Part shown: positions 16,925 to 27,586 of the stretch, piece after piece
Layout: every line of letters begins with the position of its first letter
Numbering within the stretch: the first letter of the stretch is position 1
Origin: Candidatus Rokuibacteriota bacterium
Lineage (GTDB): Bacteria; Methylomirabilota; Methylomirabilia; Rokubacteriales; CSP1-6
Assembly: GCA_003221515.1 (NCBI GenBank)
Contig: QHSI01000108.1
Location: forward strand, 1 to 46,965
Reading direction: 5' to 3'
DNA: 46,965 nucleotides
Notes under the pieces: model-generated
Databases searched by the model: none
The model's input: only the letters and a program-made list of their open reading frames with translations
What the model was told of the DNA's origin: nothing
Position numbers and translations under genes: made by a program

Positions 16925-18166
16925 TCAAAAGAACACCAGGGTAACCAGCGCGAACAGCGGGAGCAGAATCGCCCCGCTGTAAACCATATAGCCGCCGAAG
17001 CTCGGCATCTTCACCCCCTGCTCCTCGGCGATCGACTTCACCATGAAGTTGGGCGCGTTGCCGATGTAGCTGTTGGCCCCCATCGACACCGACCCCACGC
17101 TGATCGCCGCCAGAATCACGTGCGGAACATCGACCACCTCGCGGGCCAGGCCGAGACCCTGCGCCAGTGCCAGGAAGGTCAGATAGGTCGGCGCGTTGTC
17201 GAGAAACGACGAGAGCATCCCCGAGGCCCAGAAGAACTGCCAGGGCGCGTACACGCCCAGCTCTCCGCCCCGAAGGCGCAGGAGCTCGAGCGCCGGGATC
17301 ATCGTGAGGAAGATCCCGAAGAAGACCACCGCGACCTCCACGATCGGATGGAACGTGAAGCCGTTGGCCTCGCGGATCGCACGCGGAGTCATCCACAGGG
17401 AGACCAGCGCCAGCGTCGCGATGAGGAACTCGCGCCATGGCTCGTGCAGGAGCGCGACCGCTAGGACGACGAGCCCAAGCCAGACGACGTTGATCGCGCC
17501 CTGCAGGCGCAGCGGCTCGACTCGCAGGTGATCCTGCCGCAGCGCGGTCGGTGGCTCATTCTCGTACTGGTGCGTATCCCAGACGAAGTACAGCGTCAGC
17601 AACAGGGCGACCTGGAACGCCCAGTGCGGCCAGAGCCGGAAGGTCCACGTGAACGGCACGCCCTGCAGATACCCCAGGAACAGCGGAGGATCACCGAGTG
17701 GCGTCAGCATCCCGCCGATGTTGGACACGAGGAAGATGAAGAAGACCACGGTATGTCTGACCCGGGTCCGCTCTCGGTTCGTCTGGAGCAGCGGGCGGAT
17801 CAGGAGCATCGAGGCGCCGGTGGTGCCGACGAACGAGGCCAGGAGCGATCCCAGCGCGAGGAACGCGGTGTTGACGACCGGCGTCGCGGGGAGATCGCCC
17901 CTCAGTAAGATTCCGCCCGAGATCACGTAGAGCCCGCCGAGCAGGATGATGAAGGAGACGTATTCTTCGGCCATGGTCCCGAGCGCCCCCGGCCGCCTGG
18001 CCAGGTACAGGGCGAGGACCGGCAGGCCCAGCACGGCCGAGACGATCAGCTTGTTCCGGTTCGCCTCCCACCAGTGCGGGAGCCAGAGGGGGCACAGGGC
18101 GATCGCCAGGAGCATGGCGACGAACGGGATGACGGTGTAGATCGGAGGCGCGAGCGCAGTGGTCAA
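16925..18166 (-). CDS. Sodium:proton antiporter, NhaD/ion-transporter superfamily
   Basis: A 413-residue inner-membrane protein with about twelve hydrophobic segments. It contains the ion-transporter signatures TTGASMLLIRPLL, FIFLVSNIGGMLTPLGDPPLFLG and FLDNAPTYLTFLALAQ, plus SVSMGANSYIGNAPNFMVKS, as in NhaD-type Na+/H+ antiporters. The two symmetrical re-entrant motifs (SNIGG.LTPLGDPP and ANSYIGNAPNF) support ion coupling. The citrate/arsenite permease relatives share the fold, so the ion is inferred. It is inverted between two housekeeping clusters and divergent from rpsU, with a shared AT-rich promoter region of about 105 bases. Confidence 0.85.
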   Translation of the reverse strand: MTTALAPPIYTVIPFVAMLLAIALCPLWLPHWWEANRNKLIVSAVLGLPVLALYLARRPGALGTMAEEYVSFIILLGGLYVISGGILLRGDLPATPVVNTAFLALGSLLASFVGTTGASMLLIRPLLQTNRERTRVRHTVVFFIFLVSNIGGMLTPLGDPPLFLGYLQGVPFTWTFRLWPHWAFQVALLLTLYFVWDTHQYENEPPTALRQDHLRVEPLRLQGAINVVWLGLVVLAVALLHEPWREFLIATLALVSLWMTPRAIREANGFTFHPIVEVAVVFFGIFLTMIPALELLRLRGGELGVYAPWQFFWASGMLSSFLDNAPTYLTFLALAQGLGLAREVVDVPHVILAAISVGSVSMGANSYIGNAPNFMVKSIAEEQGVKMPSFGGYMVYSGAILLPLFALVTLVFF

Positions 18167-18197
18167 GGCGCATAGTCTAGCAAGGAGGGGCGCTTCG

Positions 18198-18228
18198 TTG
18201 CCCGAGGGTGGGTCGCGTGGTATATATT
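18198..18228 (+). promoter_or_regulatory. Predicted promoter of rpsU-mutS2-dnaG-rpoD
   Basis: TTGCCC (18198-18203) and TATATT (18223-18228) are 19 bases apart. They lie in a local AT-rich stretch about 45 bases before the rpsU GTG, which itself has a GGAGGGG binding site. The overlapping TATATA could serve the divergent antiporter gene. Confidence 0.5.
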
Positions 18229-18271
18229 GTTGTTTATCCAGAGTGTGGCCTCATCCGGAGGGGGGAGCAGC

Positions 18272-18466
18272 GTGACCAAGGTCATCGTCGAGCCCGACGA
18301 GTCCTTCGAGAGCGCCCTCAAGCGCTTCAAAAAACAATGCGAGAAAGCCGGGCTCTTGTCGGAGTTCAAGAAGCGTCAGCACTACGAGAAGCCCAGCGTT
18401 CGGCGGAAGCGGAAAGCCCTCGCCGCCCGCAAGAAGGCCAAGCGGCGCGAACGGATGTCCGATTAG
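18272..18466 (+). CDS. rpsU: 30S ribosomal protein bS21
   Basis: A 64-residue basic protein. The start is a GTG at 18272 ([19 protein letters not shown]) chosen over an upstream in-frame codon, because it follows GGAGGGGGG by six bases and fits the family N terminus. The C terminus is strongly basic ([19 protein letters not shown]). bS21 binds the 3' end region of 16S rRNA and aids initiation. It opens the macromolecular-synthesis cluster with dnaG and rpoD, here with mutS2 inserted after it. Confidence 0.96.
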   Translation: MTKVIVEPDESFESALKRFKKQCEKAGLLSEFKKRQHYEKPSVRRKRKALAARKKAKRRERMSD

Positions 18467-18519
18467 CCGCGGCACTCCTGGATGCACGCCGACACTCCCG
18501 TGATCCGGGGCGGGAGCGA

Positions 18520-20922
18520 ATGAGCCGAAGGGTGGAGGCAGGCCGAACCTGGGAGCCGGGCACCGAATGGAACGCGGTGCGGGCGCTCCTGGCTCATGAA
18601 GCAGTGACCGAGATGGGTCGCGAACGAGCGACGACGGCGGAACCCCTGACGGACCTCGCGGGGGTTCTGGCGGCGATCGACCTGACCCGCCAGGCGCGGG
18701 TCGCCCTCTCGACCGTCGGATCACTCCCTCTCGAAGGCTTCGCCGACATTCGCCCCGTGCTCACCCGCTGTCGCGCCGACGGCAGCGTCCTGGACGGTCT
18801 CGAATTGGTTCAGATCATCCCTGCGCTCGATGCGAGCCCGAAGCTTCACGCCTACGGCAAGGCTGTCCGCGAGACGAGCCCCGACGTGAGCGCGATCACC
18901 GATGCGCTACCACGCGTCAATGAGCTCGCCGATCGGCTTCGCCGCGCGCTCGACGCCGACGGTGGTGTGGCCGACGACGCGAGCCCGACGCTCAAGCGCC
19001 TGCGCCGGGAGATTCGTGAGCGTCGCCGGCGGCTCTCGGTCGAGCTGGAGCGCGCCTTCCAAGGTAGCGAAGCCGATCGGCTCTTCACCGACCGATACGT
19101 GACGCTCCGCCACGGCCGGTACGTCCTGCCAGTGCGCGCCGAGGCGCGTGGTCGAGTGCGCGGCATCGTCCATGACCGCTCGCAGAGCGGCCAGACCCTC
19201 TTCATCGAGCCCGAGCACGTCGTCGACGCCAACAACGATCTCGTGCAGGCCACCCGCGAGGAGGAGCACGAGACCGGGCGGATCCTCGGCGAGCTGACGG
19301 ACGCGGTGCGGGCACGCCTCGACGACATCCAGGCCCTGCTGAACGCGGTGGGGGAGCTCGACTGGGCCTTCGCGCGCGCTCAGGCCGCCGAGCGCATGAG
19401 CGCCACGGCGCCCCTGATCGACACCGCCCACACCGTCGCGATCCGCGGCGCGCGCCATCCGCTCCTGCTCGCCCAGAGCTGGGAGGATCCGACCAGGCCG
19501 ATCGTGCCCGTCGACCTCGAGCTCGGCCCCGATCGCCCGCTGCTCGTCATCACCGGCCCCAACGCAGGCGGTAAGACGATCGCGCTCAAGACCCTCGCGG
19601 TTCTGGCCCTGATGGCGCAGGTGGGTTGCCACCTCCCTGCAGACGAGGGCTCGCGGCTACCCGTGTTCGACGACGTCTTCGCGATCATCGGCGACGACCA
19701 GTCGGTCGCCGAGAACCTCTCGACCTTCTCGGCCTTCGTCAAGCAGGTCCGCGAGATCCTCGACGCGGCCGACGAGCGCTCGCTGGTGCTCCTGGACGAG
19801 CTCGGCGCCGGGACGGATCCGGACGAGGGCGCGGCGCTCGCGCAGGCGATCCTCGAGGAGCTGGCCGGCCGTGGTGCGCTCGTGATCGCGACGACCCACC
19901 TCGAGCCGCTCAAGGCGTTCGCGTCCACCCATCCGCGCGCGCGTAACGCCTCGGTCGAGTTCGACACCGCGACGCTGGCGCCGACCTTCCGGCTGCGCTA
20001 CGACCAGCCCGGCCAGAGCTACGCGCTGACGATCGCCGCGCGCCTCGGCCTCGACGCCCAGCTGATCGCGCGGGCGACGGCGCACCGCTCCGAGCACGCC
20101 GTCCGGCTCACCGACCTGCTGTCGACGCTCGACGCCCACGCCCGCTCGGACGCCGAGCGCACGCGCGAGATCGAGCGCGTTCGGGCCGAGACCGCCGCAC
20201 AGCTCGCGAAAGCCTCGGAGACGGCGACCGCGGCCGAGCACCGGGCTCAGGCGATCGTCGCGCGGGCTCGCGCCGAGGCCTCCGCGCTCGTCGCCGACAT
20301 CCGGCGCGCGCTCGCGACGGAGTGGGACAAGCTCAAGCGCACCGAGCGCTCGCGCCGATCGCTCGAAGAGAGTCGCCGCCGCGTGCGTGATGCCTCGTCG
20401 AGCATCGAGACCGTGGCCCCGCACGTCCCGGTGGAGATGCCGGCCACCCTCGTGCCCGGCGCGACCGTCGCCGCCGAGCACCTCGGCATCCGCGGCGAGC
20501 TCGTCGCGATCGCGGGCGGGTCCGCCACCGTCCGCTCGGGCTCGGTCACGGTCCGCGTGCCCCTCCAGGCCCTCCGCCCGGCCGGCGCAACCGGGCGAGG
20601 GGGAGTCGGGGTGGGGTCCGGGGCGAGTGGGGTTCCGAAGCCCCGCGACCCCACCCCGACTCCCCTTCGCCCGGTCGCGCCGGAGATTCTCCTTCTTGGC
20701 AAGACGACCGACGAGGCGCGCGACGCGGTCGAGCGATATCTGGACGCCGCGTTCCTGGCGGGGCTCTCCAGCGTGCGATTGGTTCACGGCAAGGGCACCG
20801 GCGCGCTGCGCAAGGCGGTGCGCGACCTCCTCGGCGGTCATCCGTTGGTCGACTCCTTCCGCGAGGGCGAGCCCTCCGAGGGCGGCGGCGGCGCCACCGT
20901 GGCCGCGTTGAAGGTCGGGTGA
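18520..20922 (+). CDS. mutS2: Endonuclease MutS2 with Smr domain
   Basis: An 800-residue MutS2. Core and clamp helices occupy residues about 1-300. The ATPase has Walker A GPNAGGKT (346-353) and Walker B LVLLDELGAGTDPDEGAAL (about 420-437), followed by long coiled coils, a KOW-like beta domain (PGATVAAEHLGIRGELVAIAG), and a C-terminal Smr nuclease domain with VRLVHGKGTGALRKAV. MutS2 limits homologous recombination and, in Bacillus, also rescues collided ribosomes. The ATG at 18520 gives the normal length; a longer frame would overlap rpsU. Residues about 688-721 are a Gly- then Pro-rich linker encoded by an inverted repeat (20582-20683). Its stop overlaps the dnaG ATG. Confidence 0.94.
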   Translation: MSRRVEAGRTWEPGTEWNAVRALLAHEAVTEMGRERATTAEPLTDLAGVLAAIDLTRQARVALSTVGSLPLEGFADIRPVLTRCRADGSVLDGLELVQIIPALDASPKLHAYGKAVRETSPDVSAITDALPRVNELADRLRRALDADGGVADDASPTLKRLRREIRERRRRLSVELERAFQGSEADRLFTDRYVTLRHGRYVLPVRAEARGRVRGIVHDRSQSGQTLFIEPEHVVDANNDLVQATREEEHETGRILGELTDAVRARLDDIQALLNAVGELDWAFARAQAAERMSATAPLIDTAHTVAIRGARHPLLLAQSWEDPTRPIVPVDLELGPDRPLLVITGPNAGGKTIALKTLAVLALMAQVGCHLPADEGSRLPVFDDVFAIIGDDQSVAENLSTFSAFVKQVREILDAADERSLVLLDELGAGTDPDEGAALAQAILEELAGRGALVIATTHLEPLKAFASTHPRARNASVEFDTATLAPTFRLRYDQPGQSYALTIAARLGLDAQLIARATAHRSEHAVRLTDLLSTLDAHARSDAERTREIERVRAETAAQLAKASETATAAEHRAQAIVARARAEASALVADIRRALATEWDKLKRTERSRRSLEESRRRVRDASSSIETVAPHVPVEMPATLVPGATVAAEHLGIRGELVAIAGGSATVRSGSVTVRVPLQALRPAGATGRGGVGVGSGASGVPKPRDPTPTPLRPVAPEILLLGKTTDEARDAVERYLDAAFLAGLSSVRLVHGKGTGALRKAVRDLLGGHPLVDSFREGEPSEGGGGATVAALKVG
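20582..20683. repeat. Long inverted repeat inside the mutS2 coding frame
   Basis: Arms of 42 and 43 bases (20582-20623 and 20641-20683) are reverse complements apart from about three differences, around a 17-base spacer. The arms hold GGGGAGTCGGGGTGGGGTC and its complement. The insert keeps the frame, adding about 34 residues (VGVGSGASGV, then PTPTPLRPV) between the KOW-like and Smr domains. Confidence 0.9.
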
Positions 20923-22789
20923 TGGCGCAATACGCTCAGGCGCTGCTCGACGACGTCCGTAACGCCGTGGACATCGTCGACCTCGTCGGCCGGTTCGTGA
21001 ACCTCCGCAAGGCCGGCGTCAACTGGAAGGGTCTCTGCCCCTTCCACGGGGAGAAGACCCCTTCGTTCATGGTCAACCCGAAAAAGGGGATCTTCCATTG
21101 CTTCGGCTGCGGAGTGGGCGGCGACGTCTTCGGCTTTCTCATGCGCCAGGACCGTCTCTCGTTCCCCGAGGCCGTCCGCTCGCTCGCCAAGACCGCGGGG
21201 ATCGCGCTGCCGGAGGAAGGCGTCCGGAGTGGTGATTCCGGCCGCGAGGAACTCATCCGGATCGTCGATCTCGCCTGGCGCTTCTACGACGACACACTCT
21301 GGAGGACGGCGGGAGACCGCGCGCGCGCCTATCTCGAGCAGCGCGGCATCGACGCCGACGTCGCGAAGCGCTTCGGCCTCGGCTATGCCCCGGAGGGCTG
21401 GGACGGGCTCCTCACCTTCATGCGCTCGCAGAAGGTCACGGACGACGCGCTGGTCACCGCGGGGCTCGCGGTTCAGCGCGAGAACCGTAGCGGCGTCTAC
21501 GACCGCTTCCGAGGACGGCTGCTGTTCCCGATCCGCGATCTCCAGGGCCGGGTCGTGGCCTTCGGCGGGCGTGGATTCGGGGACGAGCAGCCGAAATACC
21601 TCAACTCGCCGGAGACCCCGCTCTACACCAAAGGCAATCTGCTCTACGCCGCCGACATCGCCCGACCCACGATCCAGACGAAGAACCGCGCGCTCCTCGT
21701 CGAGGGCTACGTCGACTGTCTGATGGCCCACCAGCATGGGTTCACCGAGACGGTGGCGGCGCTGGGCACCTCGTTCACGGCGGCTCAGCTCGCCCTGCTG
21801 CGCCGCTACTGCGACGAGGTCGTCACCTTCTTCGACGCCGACGCGGCTGGCCAGAAGGCGGCGGAGCGCGCCGAGGAGCTGCTCGAGCCCACCAGCGGCG
21901 GCATGGCGTGGGCCGTGAACCGCTCCGGATCGTTCGAGGGTGGTGGCACCTTCCGAGTGAAGGTCGCCCTGCTCCCAGCCGGCCACGACCCCGACACCTT
22001 CTTGCGTGAGTCGGGCGCCCCGGCGTTCGCGGAGCGGATCGGCGCCGCGCGGAGCCTGCTCGCCTACGCGCTCGATCGCGCCGTCGTCGATCCCGACGGC
22101 GCCACCGGCGCCCGCGCCCGGACGACCGCGTTCGCGCGCGTGGCGGTGATGCTGGCGAAGGTCGCCGACGCGCAGGAGGCCGCGGCGCTCTCCCGCGAGG
22201 CGGCGGCCAAGCTCGGGGTGGACGCGACTCAGCTCTGGATCGAGGCGCAGCGGCTTCAGTCCTCGCTGCGGACGCCACCCGCGCGGCCGCAGACGGCGCC
22301 GGCGCCGTCGTCCACGCCGCCGGTCGAGCGCGATCTGGTCACGCTGCTACTGCGCTCCGTCGAGGCGCGCGCCGGCTTGTTGGCGATCCTCGACGAGACC
22401 GACGACCTCGGCCACCCGCCGCTCCGCTCGATCGTGGCCGCGCTCAAGCGCCGGCCCGACGCTCCCGCGGAAAGCCTGATGACCGATCTCGAGACCGACG
22501 AGGCGCGCTCGGTCCTCTCCTCGCTGCTCGTGGAAGATCGCGAGAGCCTTGACGTTCAGGTTAGCATCGAACAGTTCCAGCGACGGCTCGAGCGCAGCCA
22601 GCGGTTGCGGCGTGCGCGAGAGGTGAGCCAGACCATAGCCGAGACTCAGGCGAAGACGGGGGTCGCGGCGCCCATGCACACGGAGCTACGAACGCTGCAC
22701 GAGGAAAGCGCCGTCGTGTACGGGATCACGGGTGGTGTCGCCCAGTCGTTAGAACATGGGACTCCGGGGTCCCCAAGGAGCTCAGACGA

Positions 22790-22793
<4 letters not shown>
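20922..22793 (+). CDS. dnaG: DNA primase DnaG
   Basis: A 623-residue primase that makes RNA primers for replication. The N-terminal CHC2 zinc finger uses Cys39, His42, Cys60 and Cys63 ([27 protein letters not shown]). The catalytic TOPRIM domain shows [26 protein letters not shown] and the [15 protein letters not shown] acidic pair. The C-terminal helicase-binding region is present. A stretch after the TOPRIM acidic motif (about residues 326-345, [18 protein letters not shown]) appears longer than in Escherichia coli. The ATG overlaps the mutS2 stop (TGATG), and the stop overlaps the rpoD start (ATGA), so translation of all three is coupled. Confidence 0.96.
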
Positions 22794-24643
<1,850 letters not shown>

Positions 24644-24662
24644 TTGCGTATGATGACCCCGC

Positions 24663-24737
24663 GGGCCCATAGCTCAATGGCAGAGCAGCCGGCTCATAAC
24701 CGGTTAGGTCTTGGTTCGAGTCCAGGTGGGCCCACCA
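24663..24737 (+). tRNA. tRNA with CAT anticodon (elongator Met, or Ile2), CCA encoded
   Basis: A 75-base cloverleaf. Acceptor GGGCCCA pairs with TGGGCCC, the D arm is GCTC-AATGGCA-GAGC, the anticodon loop is CTCATAA, and the T arm is CTTGG-TTCGAGT-CCAGG, followed by A and CCA. The first pair is a normal G-C, so it is not the usual initiator. Methionine elongator and lysidine-modified Ile2 cannot be told apart safely here. Confidence 0.95.
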
Positions 24738-24752
24738 TTGGAGCGATGGCCT

Positions 24753-24792
24753 TGAGACCGGCTTGGACCGAGGGTGGCCTGATAGAGGCGCG
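24753..24792. repeat. Dispersed intergenic repeat, copy B
   Basis: Contains the 25-base sequence (24758-24782) identical to 8110-8134 and runs into a short tandem repeat. It lies 15 bases after the tRNA gene. No gene is supported between 24738 and 24888. Confidence 0.8.
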
Positions 24793-24855
24793 TGTGGCTC
24801 CGATCTGCGGGCAACCCGAGCGTTCGGCGCGGGTGGCTCCGATCTGCGGACAACC
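24787..24855. repeat. Two-copy tandem repeat, 30-base unit, 39-base period
   Basis: Positions 24787-24816 and 24826-24855 match at 28 of 30 bases, centred on GGCTCCGATCTGCGG. The period is a multiple of three, but there is no credible gene here. It directly follows repeat copy B and may belong to the same element. Confidence 0.85.
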
Positions 24856-24888
24856 GACGGCGCTGTTTAGCATAAAATCGGAGGTGGC

Positions 24889-25602
24889 GTGGACGCTCAG
24901 CTCCTGACGCTGGTAGATTTGCAGGCCTTCGATGCGCGCATCGCCGCGCTCGAGGCCGAAGCCGCCCGCCTGCCGAAACAGATCGACGCCATCCACGCCG
25001 CCCTCGTCCAAGCCAAGAAGTCGCTCGACGCGCTCCGGACCAAGGCCGACACGACCCGCAAGGATCTCCGGAGCCGGGAGAAGGACCTGGAGGTCACGAC
25101 CGCCAAGCGCGCCAAGGCCGACGCGCGCCTGTGGGAAGTGAAGAACAACGTCGAGTACTCGGCGGTGCTCGCCGAGATCGAGGCGATCAAGCAAGAAAAG
25201 GCGCAGGGCGAGGAAGAGATCCTCGGCCTCATGGAGCTGCAAGAGCGTCTCGCCGGGGAGATCCGCGAGGGCGAGTCCCGCTTCCGGGCCGAGGAGCAGC
25301 GCGCCCAGCAGGACGAGGTCGTCGTGAAGAAGAAGCTGGAGGCGGTCGAGACCGAGCTGGCCGTCGTGCGCGCCGAGCGCGACTCGCGCGCGCGCGAGCT
25401 GCCCCGCCCCTTGCTCACCGATTACGAAAGGATCTTGAAGGCCCGGGCCGGCGTCGCGGTGGCCCGCGTGACCAACACCGCCATTTGCGGCGGTTGCCGC
25501 GTGTCGATCCGCCCCCAGGCGATCCAGGAGCTGAAAGCCGCTACGACCCTGATGCTCTGCGAGAGCTGCGGCCGGTATCTCTACTGGCAGGAATCCGCCT
25601 GA
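24889..25602 (+). CDS. Coiled-coil protein with C-terminal C4 zinc ribbon (DUF164/CT398 type)
   Basis: A 237-residue protein from a GTG start (VDAQLLTLVDLQAFDARIA) preceded by GGAGG. Residues about 1-175 are an antiparallel coiled coil rich in Glu, Lys, Arg and Ala. The C terminus carries a zinc ribbon with CGGC (ICGGCRVSI) and CESCGRYLYW, two CxxC pairs. The Chlamydia homologue CT398 interacts with sigma-54 and secretion proteins, but the general role is unknown. The C-terminal motif VARVTNTAICGGCRVSIRPQ is typical of the family. It is coupled to rnhA, whose likely start overlaps its stop codon. Confidence 0.88.
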   Translation: MDAQLLTLVDLQAFDARIAALEAEAARLPKQIDAIHAALVQAKKSLDALRTKADTTRKDLRSREKDLEVTTAKRAKADARLWEVKNNVEYSAVLAEIEAIKQEKAQGEEEILGLMELQERLAGEIREGESRFRAEEQRAQQDEVVVKKKLEAVETELAVVRAERDSRARELPRPLLTDYERILKARAGVAVARVTNTAICGGCRVSIRPQAIQELKAATTLMLCESCGRYLYWQESA

Positions 25603-26096
25603 CGGCCCGACGGGCCGGCGCGCCACCGCCCGCCTCCCCGTCCGAGATCGTCCTCTACACCGACGGCGCGTGCTCCGGGAACCCCGGCCCCGGGGGCTGG
25701 GCCGCGATCATCATCGACGGCGGTCAGGAGCGCACCGTCTCCGGCGCAGACCCACGGACCACCAACCAGCGCATGGAGCTTCTGGCGGCCATCGAGGGCC
25801 TCGCGGCGATACCATCGGGTAAGCGCGTGCTCCTGCACTCGGACAGCGCCTACATCGTGAACTGCTTCCGTGAGCGCTGGTGGGAGCGCTGGCAGAAGAA
25901 CGGCTGGAAGAACGCCCAGAAGAAGCCGGTCGCCAATCGCGACCTCTGGGAACGACTGCTCGCCGAGGCGCAGCGCCACGACGTCGTCTGGTGCAAGGTG
26001 GCCGGCCATGCCGGCGACCCGCTGAACGAGCGCGTCGACGCCCTGGCCCGCGGCGCGATCGCCACGCTCGGCGCGCAGCTTGGCCGGGACGCGTAG
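25599..26096 (+). CDS. rnhA: Ribonuclease HI
   Basis: RNase HI cuts the RNA strand of RNA-DNA hybrids. From a CTG at 25599 it is 165 residues. The four catalytic positions are clear: Asp22 (YTDGACSGNPGPGGWA), Glu60 (QRMELLAAIEGL), Asp82 (HSDSAYIV) and Asp147 (GDPLNERVDALA), with the loop His137 (AGHAGD). The basic handle region (WWERWQKNGWKNAQKKPV) is kept. No ATG, GTG or TTG lies in frame between the preceding stop and the first conserved strand. The CTG overlaps the zinc-ribbon stop as CTGA and is the best candidate start. Confidence 0.9.
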   Translation: MTARRAGAPPPASPSEIVLYTDGACSGNPGPGGWAAIIIDGGQERTVSGADPRTTNQRMELLAAIEGLAAIPSGKRVLLHSDSAYIVNCFRERWWERWQKNGWKNAQKKPVANRDLWERLLAEAQRHDVVWCKVAGHAGDPLNERVDALARGAIATLGAQLGRDA

Positions 26097-27153
26097 ATCC
26101 CTCGCGATCGCGGCCGCGGCCCTTGGCCTGGTGGTGGTGGCCCTCGTCGTCCGCTTCGGCTCGGCCGCGACCTTCTCGCTGGTGCTGGCCCTCCCCGCCG
26201 CCCGGCGCGTGACCGCGCCCTTCGTCCAGGCGACTAAAGCCGAACGGACGGCGATTCCCTTCGGCGCGAGCACAGTCGCCGCCGACCTCTATCGCCCGGC
26301 GCACCCGCGTGGCGCGATCCTGCTCGTGCACGGCCTCTCGCCGGCGGGTCGTCGCCAGCCGGATCTGGCGCGACTGGCCGAGCTCCTCGCGCGCCACGGT
26401 CAGCTGGCCCTCGTCCCTCAGTTCGAGGGGCTGGCCGCGTTCAGGCTCGACGGCACCGAGGTCGCGGCCGTGGTCGCGGCGCTGGACCACGCGGCGCGGC
26501 TCGCGAGTCCCGTTGCGATCGCCGGCTTCAGCTTCGGCGCCGGGCCGGCCCTCCTGGCGGCCGCCGAGCGGCCTCGCATTCGTCTGGCCGGGAGCTTCGG
26601 CGGCTACGCCGACCTGCGCTCGGTCATCGCGTTCGTCACGACGAGCGCCGCCCCGGAGCCCTACAATCGCTGGAAGCTCCTTCAGCTCCTCGCTGGATTC
26701 GCCGAGAACCCCGTCGACCGCTCTCGACTCGACGCCATCGCGCAGGTGAAGCTCGCCGACCCGTCGGCGGACACGACACAGATGGAGGCTATGCTCGGCG
26801 CGGACGCGCGATTGGTGCTGGCGCTCGTCTACAACCGACGCCCGGACGCGCTCGACGGCCTCCTCGCGCGGCTGTCGCCCGGCGCCCGCGCCGCCCTCGA
26901 CCGGCTCTCGCCGTTGCCCGCGATGGCCCGCCTGCGGGGCCGCGTGCTGATCGCCCACGGCCGAGCAGACATCTCCATCCCGTACACGGAGAGCGTGCGG
27001 CTCGCCGAGGGGGCTCGGACCCGCGCCGTCATCTTGAGCACGTTCCATCACACCGGCCCGCTCTCCCCGCTGGAGCTCGTGCGCGCTGGCGTGCCGGACG
27101 CGTGGAAGCTGCTCGGGCTGGCCGATGCCCTGCTGAGCGACGGGAGCCTCTGA
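26080..27153 (+). CDS. Alpha/beta hydrolase, membrane-anchored or exported
   Basis: A 357-residue protein from a TTG that overlaps the rnhA end by 17 bases. An N-terminal hydrophobic segment (RRSLAIAAAALGLVVVALVV) suggests a membrane anchor. The hydrolase core has the oxyanion-loop motif LLVHGLSPAGRR, the nucleophile elbow GFSFGAG, the acid within HGRADISIPY, and a histidine in FHHTGPLSP. This is the dienelactone hydrolase/esterase-like layout; the substrate is unknown. It is the last gene before rnpB. Confidence 0.8.
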   Translation: MAGTRRSLAIAAAALGLVVVALVVRFGSAATFSLVLALPAARRVTAPFVQATKAERTAIPFGASTVAADLYRPAHPRGAILLVHGLSPAGRRQPDLARLAELLARHGQLALVPQFEGLAAFRLDGTEVAAVVAALDHAARLASPVAIAGFSFGAGPALLAAAERPRIRLAGSFGGYADLRSVIAFVTTSAAPEPYNRWKLLQLLAGFAENPVDRSRLDAIAQVKLADPSADTTQMEAMLGADARLVLALVYNRRPDALDGLLARLSPGARAALDRLSPLPAMARLRGRVLIAHGRADISIPYTESVRLAEGARTRAVILSTFHHTGPLSPLELVRAGVPDAWKLLGLADALLSDGSL

Positions 27154-27164
27154 CTCCCCTAGGC

Positions 27165-27170
27165 TATACT
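27165..27170 (+). promoter_or_regulatory. Predicted -10 box (TATACT) of rnpB
   Basis: TATACT ends seven bases before the predicted 5' end of RNase P RNA, the spacing expected for a -10 element. No strong -35 is seen at 17 bases upstream. It calibrates the other TAnnnT boxes found close to start codons in this window. Confidence 0.7.
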
Positions 27171-27177
27171 GTCGGGT

Positions 27178-27572
27178 GCGCCAGAGAAGGCTGGACGGTC
27201 GCCGGCCGTGGCAACGCGGCGGGAGGAAAGTCCGGGCTCCGCAGGGCAGGGTGCTGGGTAACGCCCAGGGGGGGTAACCCCACGGACCAGTGCCACAGAA
27301 AAGAGACCGCCGTCTCGTCGAGCCTGCGAGGGTGGCGAGGCGGTAAGGGTGAAACGGTGAGGTAAGAGCTCACCAGCGGCGCGGGTGACCGCACCGGCTA
27401 GGTAAACCCCACCCGGAGCAAGACCAAATAGGGGAGCAATGGCGTGGCCCGCGCCGCTCCCGGGTTAGGTCGCTGGAGACGCCGGGCAACCGGCGCCCTA
27501 GAGAAATGACCGTCGCCCCGGCGGGAAACCGACGGGGAGACAGAACCCGGCTTACGGGCCTTCTCTGGCGCG
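27178..27572 (+). ncRNA. rnpB: RNase P RNA, bacterial class A
   Basis: The catalytic RNA that removes 5' leaders from pre-tRNA. Helix P1 pairs GCGCCAGAGAAGGC at the start with GCCTTCTCTGGCGC at the end. The conserved core blocks GAGGAAAGTCCGGGC (CR I) near 27230, AGGGTGAAACGGTG and AGAGCTCACCAG in the specificity domain, and AGAACCCGGCTTACGG (CR V) before the 3' end are all present in order. A T-run (CTTTTTGTTCT) follows at once and serves as terminator. The length of about 395 bases is typical of class A. A recombinase remnant starts 15 bases beyond it on the opposite strand. Confidence 0.97.
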
Positions 27573-27586
27573 CTTTTTGTTCTCCA

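Noticed and set aside
24644-24907. Small + strand open frame over the tRNA and repeats (RVAPICGQP twice)
   Set aside because: It runs through a tRNA gene and a tandem repeat, and has no ribosome binding site or relatives I recognise.
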